Source: Daedaleopsis sinensis (lineage: Eukaryota > Basidiomycota > Agaricomycetes > Polyporales > Polyporaceae). From it: a stretch of DNA of 64,000 nucleotides. A program made the position numbers and the translations under genes. The stretch lies in assembly GCA_033807695.1 (NCBI GenBank), contig CM066302.1, positions 4,588,001-4,652,000 of the forward strand, in the 5' to 3' direction. This document shows positions 53,660-64,000 of this stretch, piece after piece. Within the stretch, counting starts at the first letter, position 1, and each line of letters starts with the position of its first letter. The notes beneath the pieces were generated by a model. That model did no database searches. It was given only the letters and a program-made list of their open reading frames with translations, and was not told the origin of the DNA.

Positions 53660-55218
53660 ACCCTCACTGGACCACCCCCAGACGAAGCGCTTCGCGAACT
53701 CCTCCATGCTCTCCTCGTAGAACGGCAGCACGCGCGCGACCGCCTCCCCGCCCGTTTCCCCCTCCACGTCGTGCATCCCCGTGAACTCGATGCGCAGCTC
53801 GTCCAGCTGCGGCAGCCCCCGCCGCGCGCGGCCCCGCAGGCTCTCGAGCACGTAGTCCATCGCGTCCTCGCCCCACTCGACGTCCTCCATCCGCAGCGTG
53901 CGCAGGCGCGGGAGGGGGGCCGCGGCGAGGGGAAGCTGCCAGCCCGCGAGCGCGTCCCACGCGAGCTCGAACGTCCAGCCTGGGGCGACCGTGAGCGTGT
54001 GCACGGCGGGCAGCGCGGCGAAGAGGGCCTCCCAGGTGGCGGGGGCGGACATCGAGCGGCAGGGACTGGAGAGGTGGACGTGGACGCGCTCGAGCGGGGC
54101 GGCGGAGAAGAGGTGGACGAAGTCCGCGATCGCGCGCGGCATGTAGGCGTCCGTGTACTGCGCGCTGTCGAGCTTGAGCGTGATCGAGCCGCGCGCGTTG
54201 GAGAAGTCGAGGGTGGGCCAGAGCTGGAGCGTGACGACGTCGTTGTCGTCCTCGAGGCTGGCGTGTCTGAGGGAGGGGATGATGGGTAGCTTGCGCGGGT
54301 CTTCGGGGAGCAGGGACGGGAAGAGGTCTTGGGCGTCGTGCGGGTTCAGGGTCGGATCGAGCACGCCGCTGACACGGAGGACGAGCGTCGGTGGAAGATG
54401 GAGAGCAGTTGGCGGCAGAGCGCGGGTGGCTCGCTTATGCTCAGTCCCTGGAGACGCGGGAGATGCACGGTCCGAGCGAAGCCAGCCGGGACGCGATGGG
54501 CGATCGTCGAGACGAATCGGTGGAGGCGGAGATCTTCGAGCTCCGTGCAGGCCTCGAGGGTATCGAGGAACTGGTCAAATGTGAGGTCGCCGTTGAGGGC
54601 TGCGCAGTTGCGCAGAGTGAGGTACCGCATGCGGGACATTGCGGGCAGTGTCCATGGGACGACGAAATTTTCGAGACGAATCGAACGAAGGGATGGGAAG
54701 GAGGTCTCCAGTGAATCGATGGTTATGCGAGTTGGCACGGTCTTGGTCTCCCGTATGTCCCGATAAACACGAAGCTCGTCGAGCAGGGGCATTGCGGTCT
54801 GGAAAAGTACCTTCAGAGCAGGAAAATCCATGCGCTTGAAGCGTGGCAGGAGCAGTCTCCGCAGACGATGGGCTTGGGCGACGATGAGTGGAATCGAGTC
54901 AAGAGCGACGTCACACACATGGAAGTAGAGCTCAAGAGGGGCGTTACATGAGCGGTCGATAGCGAGCTTGAGCCATGTGGTCGTATTCACGACGTCGACG
55001 ACCTGCCATAGTGTGGGTGTGGCCAAAGCTACATCGCGCCAGTGGCGACAAACGCGCATGAGAGAGACCCAGCCTGAGGCGCACCGAGGACGCGGACGGT
55101 GTTAGTAGCTAGAGGCCAAACCGATATAACACGCTGAAGCACGCATGAGGAATATGTTGACCAGGATTTCCTTCGGGAGGTTGTGAACGGGCGTGAGGCC
55201 ACTTCCTGTAGCGGCCAT
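53660..55218 (-). pseudogene. F-box gene with a stop and a frameshift (F-box3)
   Basis: Starts well (ATG at 55218, LPKEILVNIFLMRASACYIG), but after ASSY an in-frame TAA (near 55103) stands where F-box1 has AAA in YDKHH. The frame then continues (RVCRHWRDVALATPTLWQVV, LRSIRLENFVVPWTLPAMSR) until about 54400, where 7 nt are missing relative to F-box1 (LLSVLHLSPTL), shifting the frame. The last part (ILDP...LFPSLLPEDPRKLP to RFVWGWS) is open in the new frame. Two separate lesions mark it as a pseudogene. It is the closest relative of F-box1. Confidence 0.85.
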
Positions 55219-56175
55219 GACGGTAGAATGTACACGCCGACGGACACTGAGGAATATCTGTGAGATTTGGGCTTCCGCATCGACTAGTACTGCCAACCGG
55301 TACTGAGCGGAGAGCGCTTAACGCACGTTGTCTCGAGAGGTCAACGTTTAGATTGAGGAGCCCAGACGCGAGGAGAATTCGAGGATGCAGAGCCTATCAG
55401 AGAAGTTCTAAGCGACTGTAGATGCCAGAAGCTGCAGAGCACGGAGAAGAGAAATTAAGTATCGACGAAAGGCGAAGAAGCAATGAGAACCGCAGGTCGA
55501 CATGGCGGATTGGAGGAAGGCGTCGAAAAGCTCCGTGATCGCGTCTCGGTAATGCATCAACTCACCGTGGGGGGTCGGTGGGGAAGAAGAGGCGGAGGGA
55601 AGCTTGCGAACCTCAGAGCTGACTGTCTGACGAGAATACGATGAGAGCGCGCTTGTGCCGACGGAGAGAAAAATGAACGGGCGAGGAGGAGGAGCAAGAG
55701 TAGATGAAGACAGAGCGACAGTCAGATGCACACACGGACGGCGAGAGCGAGCACCGGGCCAGGCCAGTGATCCGTATGAGCAGCGGGTACTGAGTGGAAG
55801 GGGAGTTAAGTTCACTGTGGGATCGCGTCGATAGTGTAGGGGAAACGGATGAGCAGAGGGTCGTCAATTGACGAAGGTTGGACAAGATTTTCGGCGGACA
55901 CAATCGAGCGAGCCCAGCGCCGGCCTTGGTCGACCGCAGCTGTCGCGACACGCAGACTCACGGGGAGGAGGAACGTCGGGGGGAGAGGCCGGGCCGGGTG
56001 ATGCGTTGTCAACGTGGAGGACGACCACGTCAGTTGCCGTATTTGGACAGCGCGATGTTTGGTCGTGTTTGGCGCTGCCACCTCACTTGTATCGGGGCAT
56101 TCGAGAGAGGAATCGCTACCTGTTCCTCCTCCTTTTCGCTGACCACCGCCGTTCGTTGGTTCTCAGTTCGCCACC
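55219..56175. other. Spacer and SEC61 promoter region
   Basis: No supported gene. The minus-strand frames at 55408..55951 are Ser/Arg-rich without domain signatures. The last 100 bases before 56176 are C/T-rich, as expected for a highly expressed fungal gene. Confidence 0.4.
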
Positions 56176-58669
56176 ATGAGCGGCTGTACGTCTCTCTCTT
56201 CGCTGTCCCCCACGTCCCGCACTGATCACTCTTCGTCGCGCAGTCCGGTTTTTGAATCTCGTCCGACCCTTCCTGCCCATTCTCCCCGAGGTCTCGTCCC
56301 CTGACCGCAAAGTACGTTTCCTCTCCCTCTCTCCTCTCTCGTCCTCCTCAAACCCGCCGTTTGCAGGTGCCGTTCAACCAAAAAGTGCTATGGACCGCCG
56401 TCACGCTCCTCATCTTCCTCGTCTGCTCCCAAGTCCCGCTTTATGGCATCATGTCCTCCGACTCGGCCGACCCGCTCTACTGGATGCGTGTCATCCTCGC
56501 CTCTAATCGCGGTACTCTCATGGAACTCGGCATCACCCCCATCGTCACCTCTGGCATGATCATTCAGCTTCTCGCTGGCGCGAACCTCATCGAAGTCGAC
56601 TTTTCGCTCAAGGAGGACAGGGCTTTGTTCAGCGGCGCACAGAAACGTGAGTTCCATCTATCTGTCTCTCGCGATCTTGCTTTCGGTCATCTGGGCTACG
56701 GGCGCGGGCTATATCGGCGTGGGGACCATGCTGAGTTGGCACACATGACTTGCGCTGCCACGTCATCTCGTCCGCGCGCGTATGTCCGTGTCCCCGTTTG
56801 TTGCTCGTGCACCACAAGCTCGCGATCTATGCAAGAGAAACTAGTCGCACTCGCGCATATACCCCTGCTGCCGCACAGACGGGACATGCGCGATGTTGCG
56901 TCCGCGCACCGCACGTTTTGTGGTATTGACGTCCCAGCTTTCAAGCGTCGCCTCGAAGGCGCGCGGTCCAACGAGATCCACCGCCTCTGAGACGCCCCCT
57001 ACCAGAGTACGCTTCCCGCGGCACCCCTTCCCTCGAGCGTTCGATCGTATATGGTATTACATCCGTCGTCGACAGCACCGCGCACCCATCCATACAGGAT
57101 CGGACATACGCCTGAGCTATGTTCCCTAGCGCCAGTGCGCGATTCCTCGTCTGCGCCGTACGCGATGTGCGCGAGGGCTGAGCGAGTAGGAGAAGTCGCC
57201 GCTGCCGACGGAGACCTGTGGCCGTGCCCGCGAATGCTGTCGACGACGTTGGCTTCCTCGTTCGGCGTGCCATCGAGTCAGACACTGCGGTCGCTCGTAC
57301 TTTGGGGCGCTACAGCGGCGGCGCAGATACGTTGAATATCGTCTTGTACCACAACCATCATACTGATGCTTTTCACAGTCTTCGCTCTCATCCTCGCTCT
57401 CGGCCAGGCCACCGTCTACGTCCTTACCGGCATGTACGGCCAGCCCCGCGACCTCGGCGCCGGTATCTGTCTCCTGCTCATCATCCAGCTCATCTCTGCC
57501 TCTCTCATCGTCATCCTCCTCGACGAGCTCCTCCAGAAGGGCTACGGTCTCGGCTCCGGCATCTCGCTCTTCATCGCCACGAACATCTGCGAGTCCATCG
57601 TCTGGAAGGCCTTCTCGCCCACGACCATCAACACCGGCCGCGGCCCCGAGTTCGAGGGCGCCGTCGTCTCCCTCTTCCACCTCCTCTTCACCTGGAACGA
57701 CAAGGGCCGCGCGCTCCGCGAGGCGTTCTGGCGCGAGCGTCTCCCGAACATCATGAACCTCGTCGCGACGATCGCCGTCTTCGCCGTCGTCATCTACCTC
57801 CAGGGCTTCCGGATCGAGATCCCGGTCAAGAGCAACCGCTTCCGCGGCCAGCGCGGCTCCTACCCCGTCAAACTCTTCTATACCTCGAACATGCCGATCA
57901 TGCTCGAGAGCGCGCTCACGTCCAACGTCTTCATCATCTCGCAGATGCTCGCCAACCGCTTCCCGACCAACTTCCTCGTCCGCCTTCTCGGCGTCTGGGA
58001 GGTGTGTCCCTTTCCCTGTGTCCCCGTGTCCGTGTTGGGGCTGGTACTGACTGACATGCGTGCCCTCTAGCCGCTCGAGGACTCACCGCAGCTCGCGGCG
58101 GTGTCCGGGATCGCGTACTACATGTCGCCCCCGCACACGCTGCACGAGGCGCTCGTCGACCCGCTCCACACGCTCATCTACGTCGCGTTCACCGTCACCG
58201 CCTGCGCCATCTTCTCCAAGACGTGGATCGAGGTCTCGGGCAGCGGCCCGCGCGACATCGCCAAGCAGCTCAAGGAGCAGCAGATGGTCCGTCCCCCTCT
58301 TCCTCTGCCCTTCTTTCGGTGGGTGGGTGTGTGGTGCGCTGACTGACACGACACGCGCGCGCAGGTCATGGCGGGGCACCGCGAGGGCTCGATGTACAAG
58401 GAGCTGAAGCGCGTCGTGCCGACCGCGGCCGCGCTCGGCGGCGCGATCCTCGGGCTCTTGTCTGTCGTCGCGGACCTCATGGGCGCGATCGGCAGCGGGA
58501 CCGGTATCCTCATGGCCGTCACCATCATCTACGGATGTGAGTCTCGTCCGTTCGTTCGTGCGTTTGAGCGCGGTTGCTGACTCTGAGGCGGGTGGCGTTT
58601 GCAGACTGGGAGATCGGCATGCGCGAGTCGGGCGGGCCCGAGATGGCGGCGCTTGGCGAGCTGTTCTGA
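56176..58669 (+). CDS. SEC61: Protein translocation channel SEC61 alpha subunit
   Basis: Seven exons: 56176..56185, 56244..56311, 56367..56646, 57379..58001, 58071..58286, 58365..58536, 58605..58669, giving 477 residues, the normal length for the family. The start is CCACCATGAGC, a strong context, and the first exon is only 10 nt. Conserved blocks read [105 protein letters not shown] and [20 protein letters not shown]. Ten transmembrane segments are expected. The protein forms the pore of the ER translocon, together with the beta and gamma subunits, and moves secretory and membrane proteins, such as the esterase and TM proteins of this window. Introns 1, 2 and 4-6 are 55-78 nt, but the third is 732 nt. 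It is the only clear housekeeping gene here. Confidence 0.98.
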
Positions 58670-59379
58670 GCGGCGTGGTGTGGCTCGTTCGACGTGTCGT
58701 GTCCCCTGCCTGGGTATGTGCGACTTCTCGGTACGGGTACGGCGGCCATGGACGAGGGACGCCCGTCGGCGCGGGTTCGATTCGATTGGGTCGGCAGGCG
58801 AAGGGTCCTGCATGCACGCGCGCACGCATGCACGCGCATGCGAAAGTTATGGTACGCTTGCCGGTAGCACCGACGCGGCTTGCAGTAATTTAATACGGTG
58901 GTCAGACGTGCGAGCGTGTTCGTGAGTTGTGCATTGTGCGCGGGCTGAGTATTAGTGCGATCGCCGATCGCGGTGGGTTGTCATCCCTGGCCCTCGCTTG
59001 CAAGGCTCGGACTTGCGACTCACGGCTGAATATCCGGGCCTCGTCTTTGCTTCAACTTCACGTCTTCGAAGTTGGGTGTCGTCTAGCCATGCGTGGATTC
59101 TTGCTCGTGACGATAAAGAGCGCGCTTCATTTCACGCTCCCCCTCCTCTTCCTCTTCTTCCTCCTCCTCCTCACGCCTGCTATACTGACCAGTAGACTTG
59201 AATCTGTCCGGGACTGCCTGCTCACCTTGCAGGCTCGCCCAAGATCCCCGGTGTGTGCGCACGTCTGCCCTCTCGATTCTGCACCGTGACTGCCGTCGTA
59301 CTTACTCTCTCTTTCTTCTAGGCTCGCGTACTGTCCAAGTGGCTCGAAGAGATCGGCAGGAACACTCGGGCGTAGAGAC
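58670..59379. other. SEC61 3' flank, duplicated downstream
   Basis: No gene supported. The segment 58845..59040 (GTACGCTTGCCGGTAGCAC, GACTCACGGCTGA) recurs after F-box4 at 60982..61150 and in part after the SEC61 relic at 63775..63850. A CTC/TTC tract lies at 59141-59173. Confidence 0.6.
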
Positions 59380-60976
59380 ATGGCCTTTCCTGGAAACTCA
59401 TCTCTCGCTCCCGTTCACTATCTCCCACCCGAAATCCTGGTGTACATCTTCCTGATGTACACTCCGCGCTCCAGTTGGCACTCCGCATTTCGTGGCAGAA
59501 ACCGTCCTGATCCTCTGTACGCCTCGGGGTGGTCCTCCCTTATGCTCGTGTGCCGCCACTGGCGGCATGTGGCTCTCGCGAGCCCCACTCTATGGCAAGC
59601 CGTGGACGTCAAGAAGACCGCGGCGTGGCTCGAGCTCGCTGTCGAACGCTCGCGCGGTGCCGTCCTCGACCTCTGTTTCCACGAGCGCAACGCGACGCTC
59701 GAATCGACCTCTCTCATCACTGCCCAGGCTCATCGCATACGGACGCTTCGGCTTCCGCCCTTCAAACGCATCGATCTGCCCGCAGTGCAGGCGCTGCTGA
59801 GGACAGCTATGCCCGTGCTCCGGGAGCTCCGAGTTCACCTGGAGCCATTATATGCAGATAAAACGACATCCGCTCCGATTCGCATGTCCTCCGATTTTAT
59901 TGCGTCGTTTCCGCTCCTGTCTGCTGTACGCTTCGTGTGCATGGCCACCGTCGCTATGCATGTCCCGGATGCGGTCGCTCACCCTGCGCGATTGTAAGGC
60001 AATGAACAGAGAGCTCACATTCGACCAGTTCCTCGACGTCCTGGAAGGATGCAAGGAGCTCGAAGACCTTCGCCTGCACCGGTTCATCTCTACCTTCTCC
60101 TACCACGTGCCAGCCGACTTTGCTCGCACCGTAGTCCTCCCGCGTCTCAAGCGACTCACCGTGAGGGAGACTCCCTCCCTCTGCAGACAGCTCCTCTCTG
60201 CAGTCGAGCTCCCGCCCACGATCGCCCTACGCGTCTTCGGCCTTATCGATCCTGGACTAAACCCGCACGAGGCCCGGGACCTCTTCCCGTCTCTGCTCCC
60301 CGCCGACGAGAAGAGACTGCTGCCTGTCATCCGCACCACCACACACGGCATCTTCCACGGCTGCGAGGCCATGACGTTCTACCTGTGGTCGGACCGGGAA
60401 ACGTTCTACAGCCCCAGCCCGAGCTCGGTCATGCTCGCGCTCGAATGGGACTGCGACGACCTGGGCGGGTACACGCTTGGCGCGCTCGAGGACTTCAAGG
60501 TCCTCTTCGCCAACGCGCCGTTCGAGGTCGTCGAGATCGGGTGCAACACGGACACGGTGCCCATCTCGGTCGTCTGGTCGGCCATGTTCGCCACCTTCCG
60601 CTCCATACACACGCTCACCATGCTCCCCGGCCAGGCGGTGCAGCCGGTGTGGTCTGCGCTCGCGGGGAAGCATATGCCGCTGCTCGAGGTGGACGAGGAC
60701 GCGGCGCGCGAGTTCTGCCCAGTTCTTCTCCCGAAGCTCCGAAAGCTACGGATGGAGTACCTCGAGTGGGGCGAGGAGGCGATGGGATACATCCTCGAGA
60801 GCCTCCGCCGCCGCGCGATGCGGGGGCTGCCGAAGCTGAGGAAGCTTACGGTTATGTTCTTCGCGGGCGAGGTCGACTTGGAAGGGCCGATCGACGAGGA
60901 GATATGCCGCGCGTTGCCGTTCTACGAGGAGAACGTGCTTGCGTTTGCTAACAAGTTCGAGTGGGGTTGGATCTAG
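59380..60976 (+). pseudogene. F-box gene with an 8-nt deletion (F-box4)
   Basis: From the ATG at 59380 the frame carries LPPEILVYIFLMYTP, WSSLMLVCRHWRHVALASPT and runs to codon 206, where it stops. Compared with F-box5, which reads CMVVPWPPLSMSRLRSLTLRD, this copy has lost 8 nt around 59943..59957, and the homologous frame continues as RMRSLTLRDCKAMNRELTFD in another phase to the end (FANKFEWGWI, stop at 60976). The rest is undamaged, so the lesion is young. Two long tracts are identical to F-box5. Confidence 0.88.
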
Positions 60977-61680
60977 TTATGATACGCTTGTCGGTAGCAC
61001 AGACGCGCCTTGCAGCGTGAGAGCGTGAAGTTCGTGAGCACTGCGTAACATTTGTGGATCTTGCGTGGGCTGAGCCCGATCGCGGTTGGTTCAAGTTGTG
61101 GCCCTGGCTCTCGCTCGCTCGCCTCGGATTTCCCACTCACGGCTGATCACACATGTCTAGGGCTCTTCAGTCTACCTACCGGTTCGTGATACAGCAGGGG
61201 CTGCTATTTTTTCGAATCATAAATCGATACTTACGTCGGTCGTTCAATTGTCTGTCGTTGTCGTCTGACCGTCCAGATGGAGTGGGCGTCTAGGTTCGGT
61301 GAAAATCATCACGAGCGCTAGAGCGCGCTCTGGATGATGATGATGATCATCATCATCTGAACTGTCCCCTTCCTCCTCCTCCACCTCCTCCTCTTTCCCA
61401 TACCTAGCGGTTAGGTAGACTTTGATCGCCCGCTCCCCCCAAAGTCTAACCCAACCTACCTGGTATCGCGTGCGCACATCTGCCCTCTCGATTCTGCACC
61501 GTCGTACTCACTCCAGACTTACTCTCTCTTCCTTCCAGGCCCTCGCGTACCTCCCGAGTCGTTCGAAGAGATCGGCAGAATTGTTAGGCTTGGAAACTCT
61601 ATTCCAGAGGAATCCTGTAAGATCGGTACTCCGCCTTCCGATAACTGTGACCATCTGAATTCTCCATCGAGCATAGAATC
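60977..61680. other. Spacer between F-box4 and F-box5
   Basis: Starts with a copy of the SEC61 3' flank. Contains a GAT/ATC palindrome (61336..61357) and a TCC/CTC tract (61372-61396). The last 200 bases resemble the region before F-box4 (GCACATCTGCCCTCTCGATT, TCGAAGAGATCGGCAG), which is therefore part of the duplicated unit. Confidence 0.55.
61336..61357. repeat. 22-bp perfect palindrome of GAT/ATC triplets
   Basis: GATGATGATGATCATCATC flanked by one more triplet forms a perfect inverted repeat without a loop. It can extrude as a cruciform; a further GAT precedes it. Confidence 0.85.
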
Positions 61681-63285
61681 ATGGCTTCAGCTCATGGAGA
61701 ATATCTCGCTCCCATTCACCATCTCCCACAGGAGATCCTGGTTTGCATCTTCCTGTTGTACACTCCGGCCCCCCGTTTCCCCTCCAGATTTAATTACAGA
61801 CAACTTCCTCATCCTCTGTACGCCTCGACGTGGTCCTCCCTTATGCTCGTGTGCCGCCACTGGCGGGATGTAGCTCTCGCGAGCCCCACTCTATGGCAAG
61901 CTGTCGACGTCAAGAAGACCGCGGCGTGGCTCGAGCTCGCTGTCGAACGCTCGCGCGGTGCCGTCCTCGACCTCTGTTTCCACGAGCGCAACGCGACGCT
62001 CGAATCGACCTCTCTCATCACTGCCCAGGCTCATCGCATACGGACGCTTCGGCTTCCGCCCTTCAAACGCATCGATCTGCCCGCAGTGCAGGCGCTGCTG
62101 AGGACAGCTATGCCCGTGCTCCGGGAGCTCCGAGTTCACCTGGAGCCATTATATGCAGATAAAACGACATCCGCTCCGATTCGCATGTCCTCCGATTTTA
62201 TTGCGTCGTTTCCGCTCCTGTCTTCCGCACGCTTCGAGTGCATGGTCGTTCCTTGGCCGCCGCTGTCCATGTCCCGGTTGCGGTCGCTGACCTTGCGCGA
62301 TTGCGAGCCGCTGAACAGAAAGCTCACACTCGACCAGTTCCTCGACGTCCTGGAAGGATGCACGGAGCTCGAAGACCTTCGCCTTCACCGGTTCCTCTCT
62401 ACATTCTCCCACCACGTGCCGGCCGACGTTTCTCGCACCATCGTCCTCCCACGTCTCAAGCGACTCACCGTGAGGGAGGCACCCTCCCTCTGCAGACAGC
62501 TCCTCTCTGCAGTCGAACTCCCGCCCACGATCGCCCTACGCGTCTTCGGCCTTATCGACCCCGAACTAGAGCCGCTTGAGGCCCGGGGCATCTTCCAATC
62601 CATGCTTCCCGCAGACAAGAACAGACTGCTGCCCGTCATCCGCACCACCACACACGGCATCTTCCACGGCTGCGATGCCATGACGTTCTACCTGTGGTCG
62701 GACCGGGAAATGTTCTACAGCCCCAGCCCGAGCTCGGTCATGCTCACGCTCGAATGGGACTGCGACGACCTGGGCGGGTACACGCTTGGCGCGCTCGAGG
62801 ACTTCAAGGTCCTCTTCGCCAACGCGCCGTTCGAGGTCGTCGAGATCGGGTGCAACACGGACACGGTGCCCATCTCGGTCGTCTGGTCGGCCATGTTCGC
62901 CACCTTCCGCTCCATACACACGCTCACCATGCTCCCCGGCCAGGCGGTGCAGCCGGTGTGGTCTGCGCTCGCGGGGAAGCATATGCCGCTGCTCGAGGTG
63001 GACGAGGACGCGGCGCGCGAGTTCTGCCCGGTTCTCCTCCCGAAGCTCCGAAAGCTACGGATGGAGTACCTCGAATGGGGCGAGGAGGCGATGGGATACA
63101 TCCTCGAGAGCCTCCGCCGCCGGGCGATGCGGGGGCTGCCGAAGCTGGAGAAACTCACGATCTTCTTCTTCGAGGGCATGCACCCCTCGGATGGGCGGAT
63201 CAAGGAGGAGATACGTCGCGCGTTGCCGTTCTATGAGGAGAATGTGGCTGCTTTTGCTACCAAGTTCAAGTGGGGTTGGATATGA
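61681..63285 (+). CDS. F-box protein with LRR-like C-terminus (F-box5)
   Basis: Single intact frame of 534 residues from MASAHGEYLAPIHHLPQEIL. F-box: LPQEILVCIFLLYTP ... WSSLMLVCRHWRDVALASPT. The Leu-rich part reads RIRTLRLPPFKRIDLPAVQA, RLRSLTLRDCEPLNRKLTLD, LEDLRLHRFLSTFSHHVPAD. A conserved C-terminal block follows (VWSAMFATFRSIHTLTMLPG, LLEVDEDAAREFCPVLLPKL, LPFYEENVAAFATKFKWGWI). Presumed SKP1-cullin-1 substrate receptor. It lies in a tandem unit with F-box4 and SEC61 3' sequence; long stretches are identical to F-box4, a sign of gene conversion or of very recent duplication with mosaic divergence. Confidence 0.9.
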   Translation: MASAHGEYLAPIHHLPQEILVCIFLLYTPAPRFPSRFNYRQLPHPLYASTWSSLMLVCRHWRDVALASPTLWQAVDVKKTAAWLELAVERSRGAVLDLCFHERNATLESTSLITAQAHRIRTLRLPPFKRIDLPAVQALLRTAMPVLRELRVHLEPLYADKTTSAPIRMSSDFIASFPLLSSARFECMVVPWPPLSMSRLRSLTLRDCEPLNRKLTLDQFLDVLEGCTELEDLRLHRFLSTFSHHVPADVSRTIVLPRLKRLTVREAPSLCRQLLSAVELPPTIALRVFGLIDPELEPLEARGIFQSMLPADKNRLLPVIRTTTHGIFHGCDAMTFYLWSDREMFYSPSPSSVMLTLEWDCDDLGGYTLGALEDFKVLFANAPFEVVEIGCNTDTVPISVVWSAMFATFRSIHTLTMLPGQAVQPVWSALAGKHMPLLEVDEDAAREFCPVLLPKLRKLRMEYLEWGEEAMGYILESLRRRAMRGLPKLEKLTIFFFEGMHPSDGRIKEEIRRALPFYEENVAAFATKFKWGWI

Positions 63286-63439
63286 CCGTTCCGTGACTTA
63301 TTTTTCTCGGTTAACATAGACCGGGGCAGCCAGTTGAAGGCACAGATAGCTTTCCTCAGGCTTGGCCTCGGTGCTCGATCTACTTTCTAGGTATTATACT
63401 AGCGGCCACAGAGAATGGTACATAACGATCGATGTTCTT

Positions 63440-63800
63440 GAAGCCGTACATCGAGGTCTTGAGCAGCGGCTCGCGCGACATCGCGAGGCAGCTCAAGTAG
63501 CAGCAGATGGTGCGTATCCTCACTCTTCCACCTCCCCTTTCTGTTCGTGCACTGACAAAACACGTACGCGTAGCTCGCGCATCATGGCCGGGCACCGCCA
63601 GGGCTTAATGTACAAGGATGCGCGTCGTGCAGACCGCGGCCGCGCTCGGGAGATCTTTGGCCTCCTTTCGATCGTCGCGGACCTGGGACCGGTATCTACG
63701 TACGGATGTAAGTACGCGCCGTATCTTTACTTCTATATACTCCGATACTCATATTTTGCTTGGAGACTGGGAGATCGGCACGGTGGTCAGACGTGCGCGC
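63440..63800 (+). pseudogene. Relic of the 3' end of SEC61
   Basis: GGTCTTGAGCAGCGGCTCGC and CGCGACATCGCGAGGCAGCT match SEC61 exon 5 ([12 protein letters not shown]), but the next codon is TAG instead of AAG-GAG. The intron, the start of exon 6 (MAGHRQGLMYKDA for [13 protein letters not shown]), LLSIVADL and the last exon start (ACTGGGAGATCGGC) follow with deletions. The 3' UTR match continues (GGTGGTCAGACGTGCG). It is the far end of a tandem duplication that also carried the F-box gene. Confidence 0.9.
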
Positions 63801-64000
63801 GTGTTTGTGAGTTGTAGATTGTGCGCGGGCTGCTGAGTCCGATCGAGGTTCCTCGACCTATTGATCAACTCTGATCCTTTCAACTTTCCATGCACTGGCC
63901 TGGACTACACCGATTTCCAGTGCCTGTGGCTCTCTTGGAATTGAGTATCCCCTCCGGCTCGTCAAACAGGACCGTTGCCAGCCAGTGCTGGTTCGGTGCC
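63801..64000. other. Window end, nothing recognised
   Basis: The first 40 bases continue the SEC61 3' flank match; the rest shows no gene. Confidence 0.4.

Noticed and set aside
55408..55951. Ser/Arg-rich minus-strand frames before SEC61
   Set aside because: Low complexity, no start context and no match to any other copy.
57218..58054. 278-codon alternative frame over SEC61 exon 4
   Set aside because: His/Arg/Pro-rich shadow of the SEC61 coding sequence.

Overview
The window is nuclear DNA of a filamentous basidiomycete, most likely a wood-decay agaricomycete of polypore type. The reasons are a dense array of short introns (about 48-90 nt, GT-AG, with one GC-AG case), GC-rich coding sequence, a complete SEC61 alpha gene split by six introns, and gene families typical of Agaricomycetes: BTB/POZ proteins of the FWYPDGN type, long leucine-rich F-box proteins, MYND zinc-finger proteins, a FunK1-type kinase fragment, single-pass Ser/Thr-rich membrane proteins and a fungal LINE. 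No bacterial features, CRISPR arrays or convincing tRNA genes were seen. All homology statements come from reading the sequence; no searches were run.

Layout. 0.5-1.9 kb: membrane protein TM1. 3.1-7.4 kb: three BTB loci, one truncated, one intact and one frameshifted. 7.6-10.2 kb: a secreted type-B carboxylesterase with many introns. 10.9-12.3 kb: TM2. 13.7-14.9 kb: an intact BTB gene. 16.3-22.3 kb: a decayed LINE with ORF1 and an ORF2 ordered endonuclease, RNase H, reverse transcriptase. 23-35.5 kb: a duplication-rich block with BTB relics, a zinc-finger/low-complexity protein, TM3 and a deleted TM relic. 36.5-38.1 kb: TM4. 40-47 kb: two MYND paralogues in opposite orientation around a FunK1 fragment and an unknown gene. 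47-55.3 kb: F-box array on the minus strand (two intact, three decayed). 56.2-58.7 kb: SEC61 alpha. 59.4-63.8 kb: two more F-box copies and a broken copy of the SEC61 3' end.

The main theme is birth and death of accessory families beside one housekeeping gene (SEC61). I count seven BTB loci (two clearly intact, one possibly so), seven F-box loci (three intact), four TM receptor-like genes plus one relic, and two MYND genes. Many copies are joined by segmental duplications that can be read by eye: 24.15-27.44 kb matches 31.36-35.29 kb, 13.5-15.4 kb matches 29.9-31.36 kb, and the TM1 region matches TM4 in inverted orientation. BTB and F-box proteins usually act as substrate adaptors of cullin ubiquitin ligases. 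TM1 and TM2 carry PPPY motifs in their cytoplasmic tails, of the kind that recruits WW-domain ubiquitin ligases. A link among these families through ubiquitin is possible but is inference. TM1 looks chimeric, with a TM4-like ectodomain and a TM2-like tail, which I consider the most interesting single observation.
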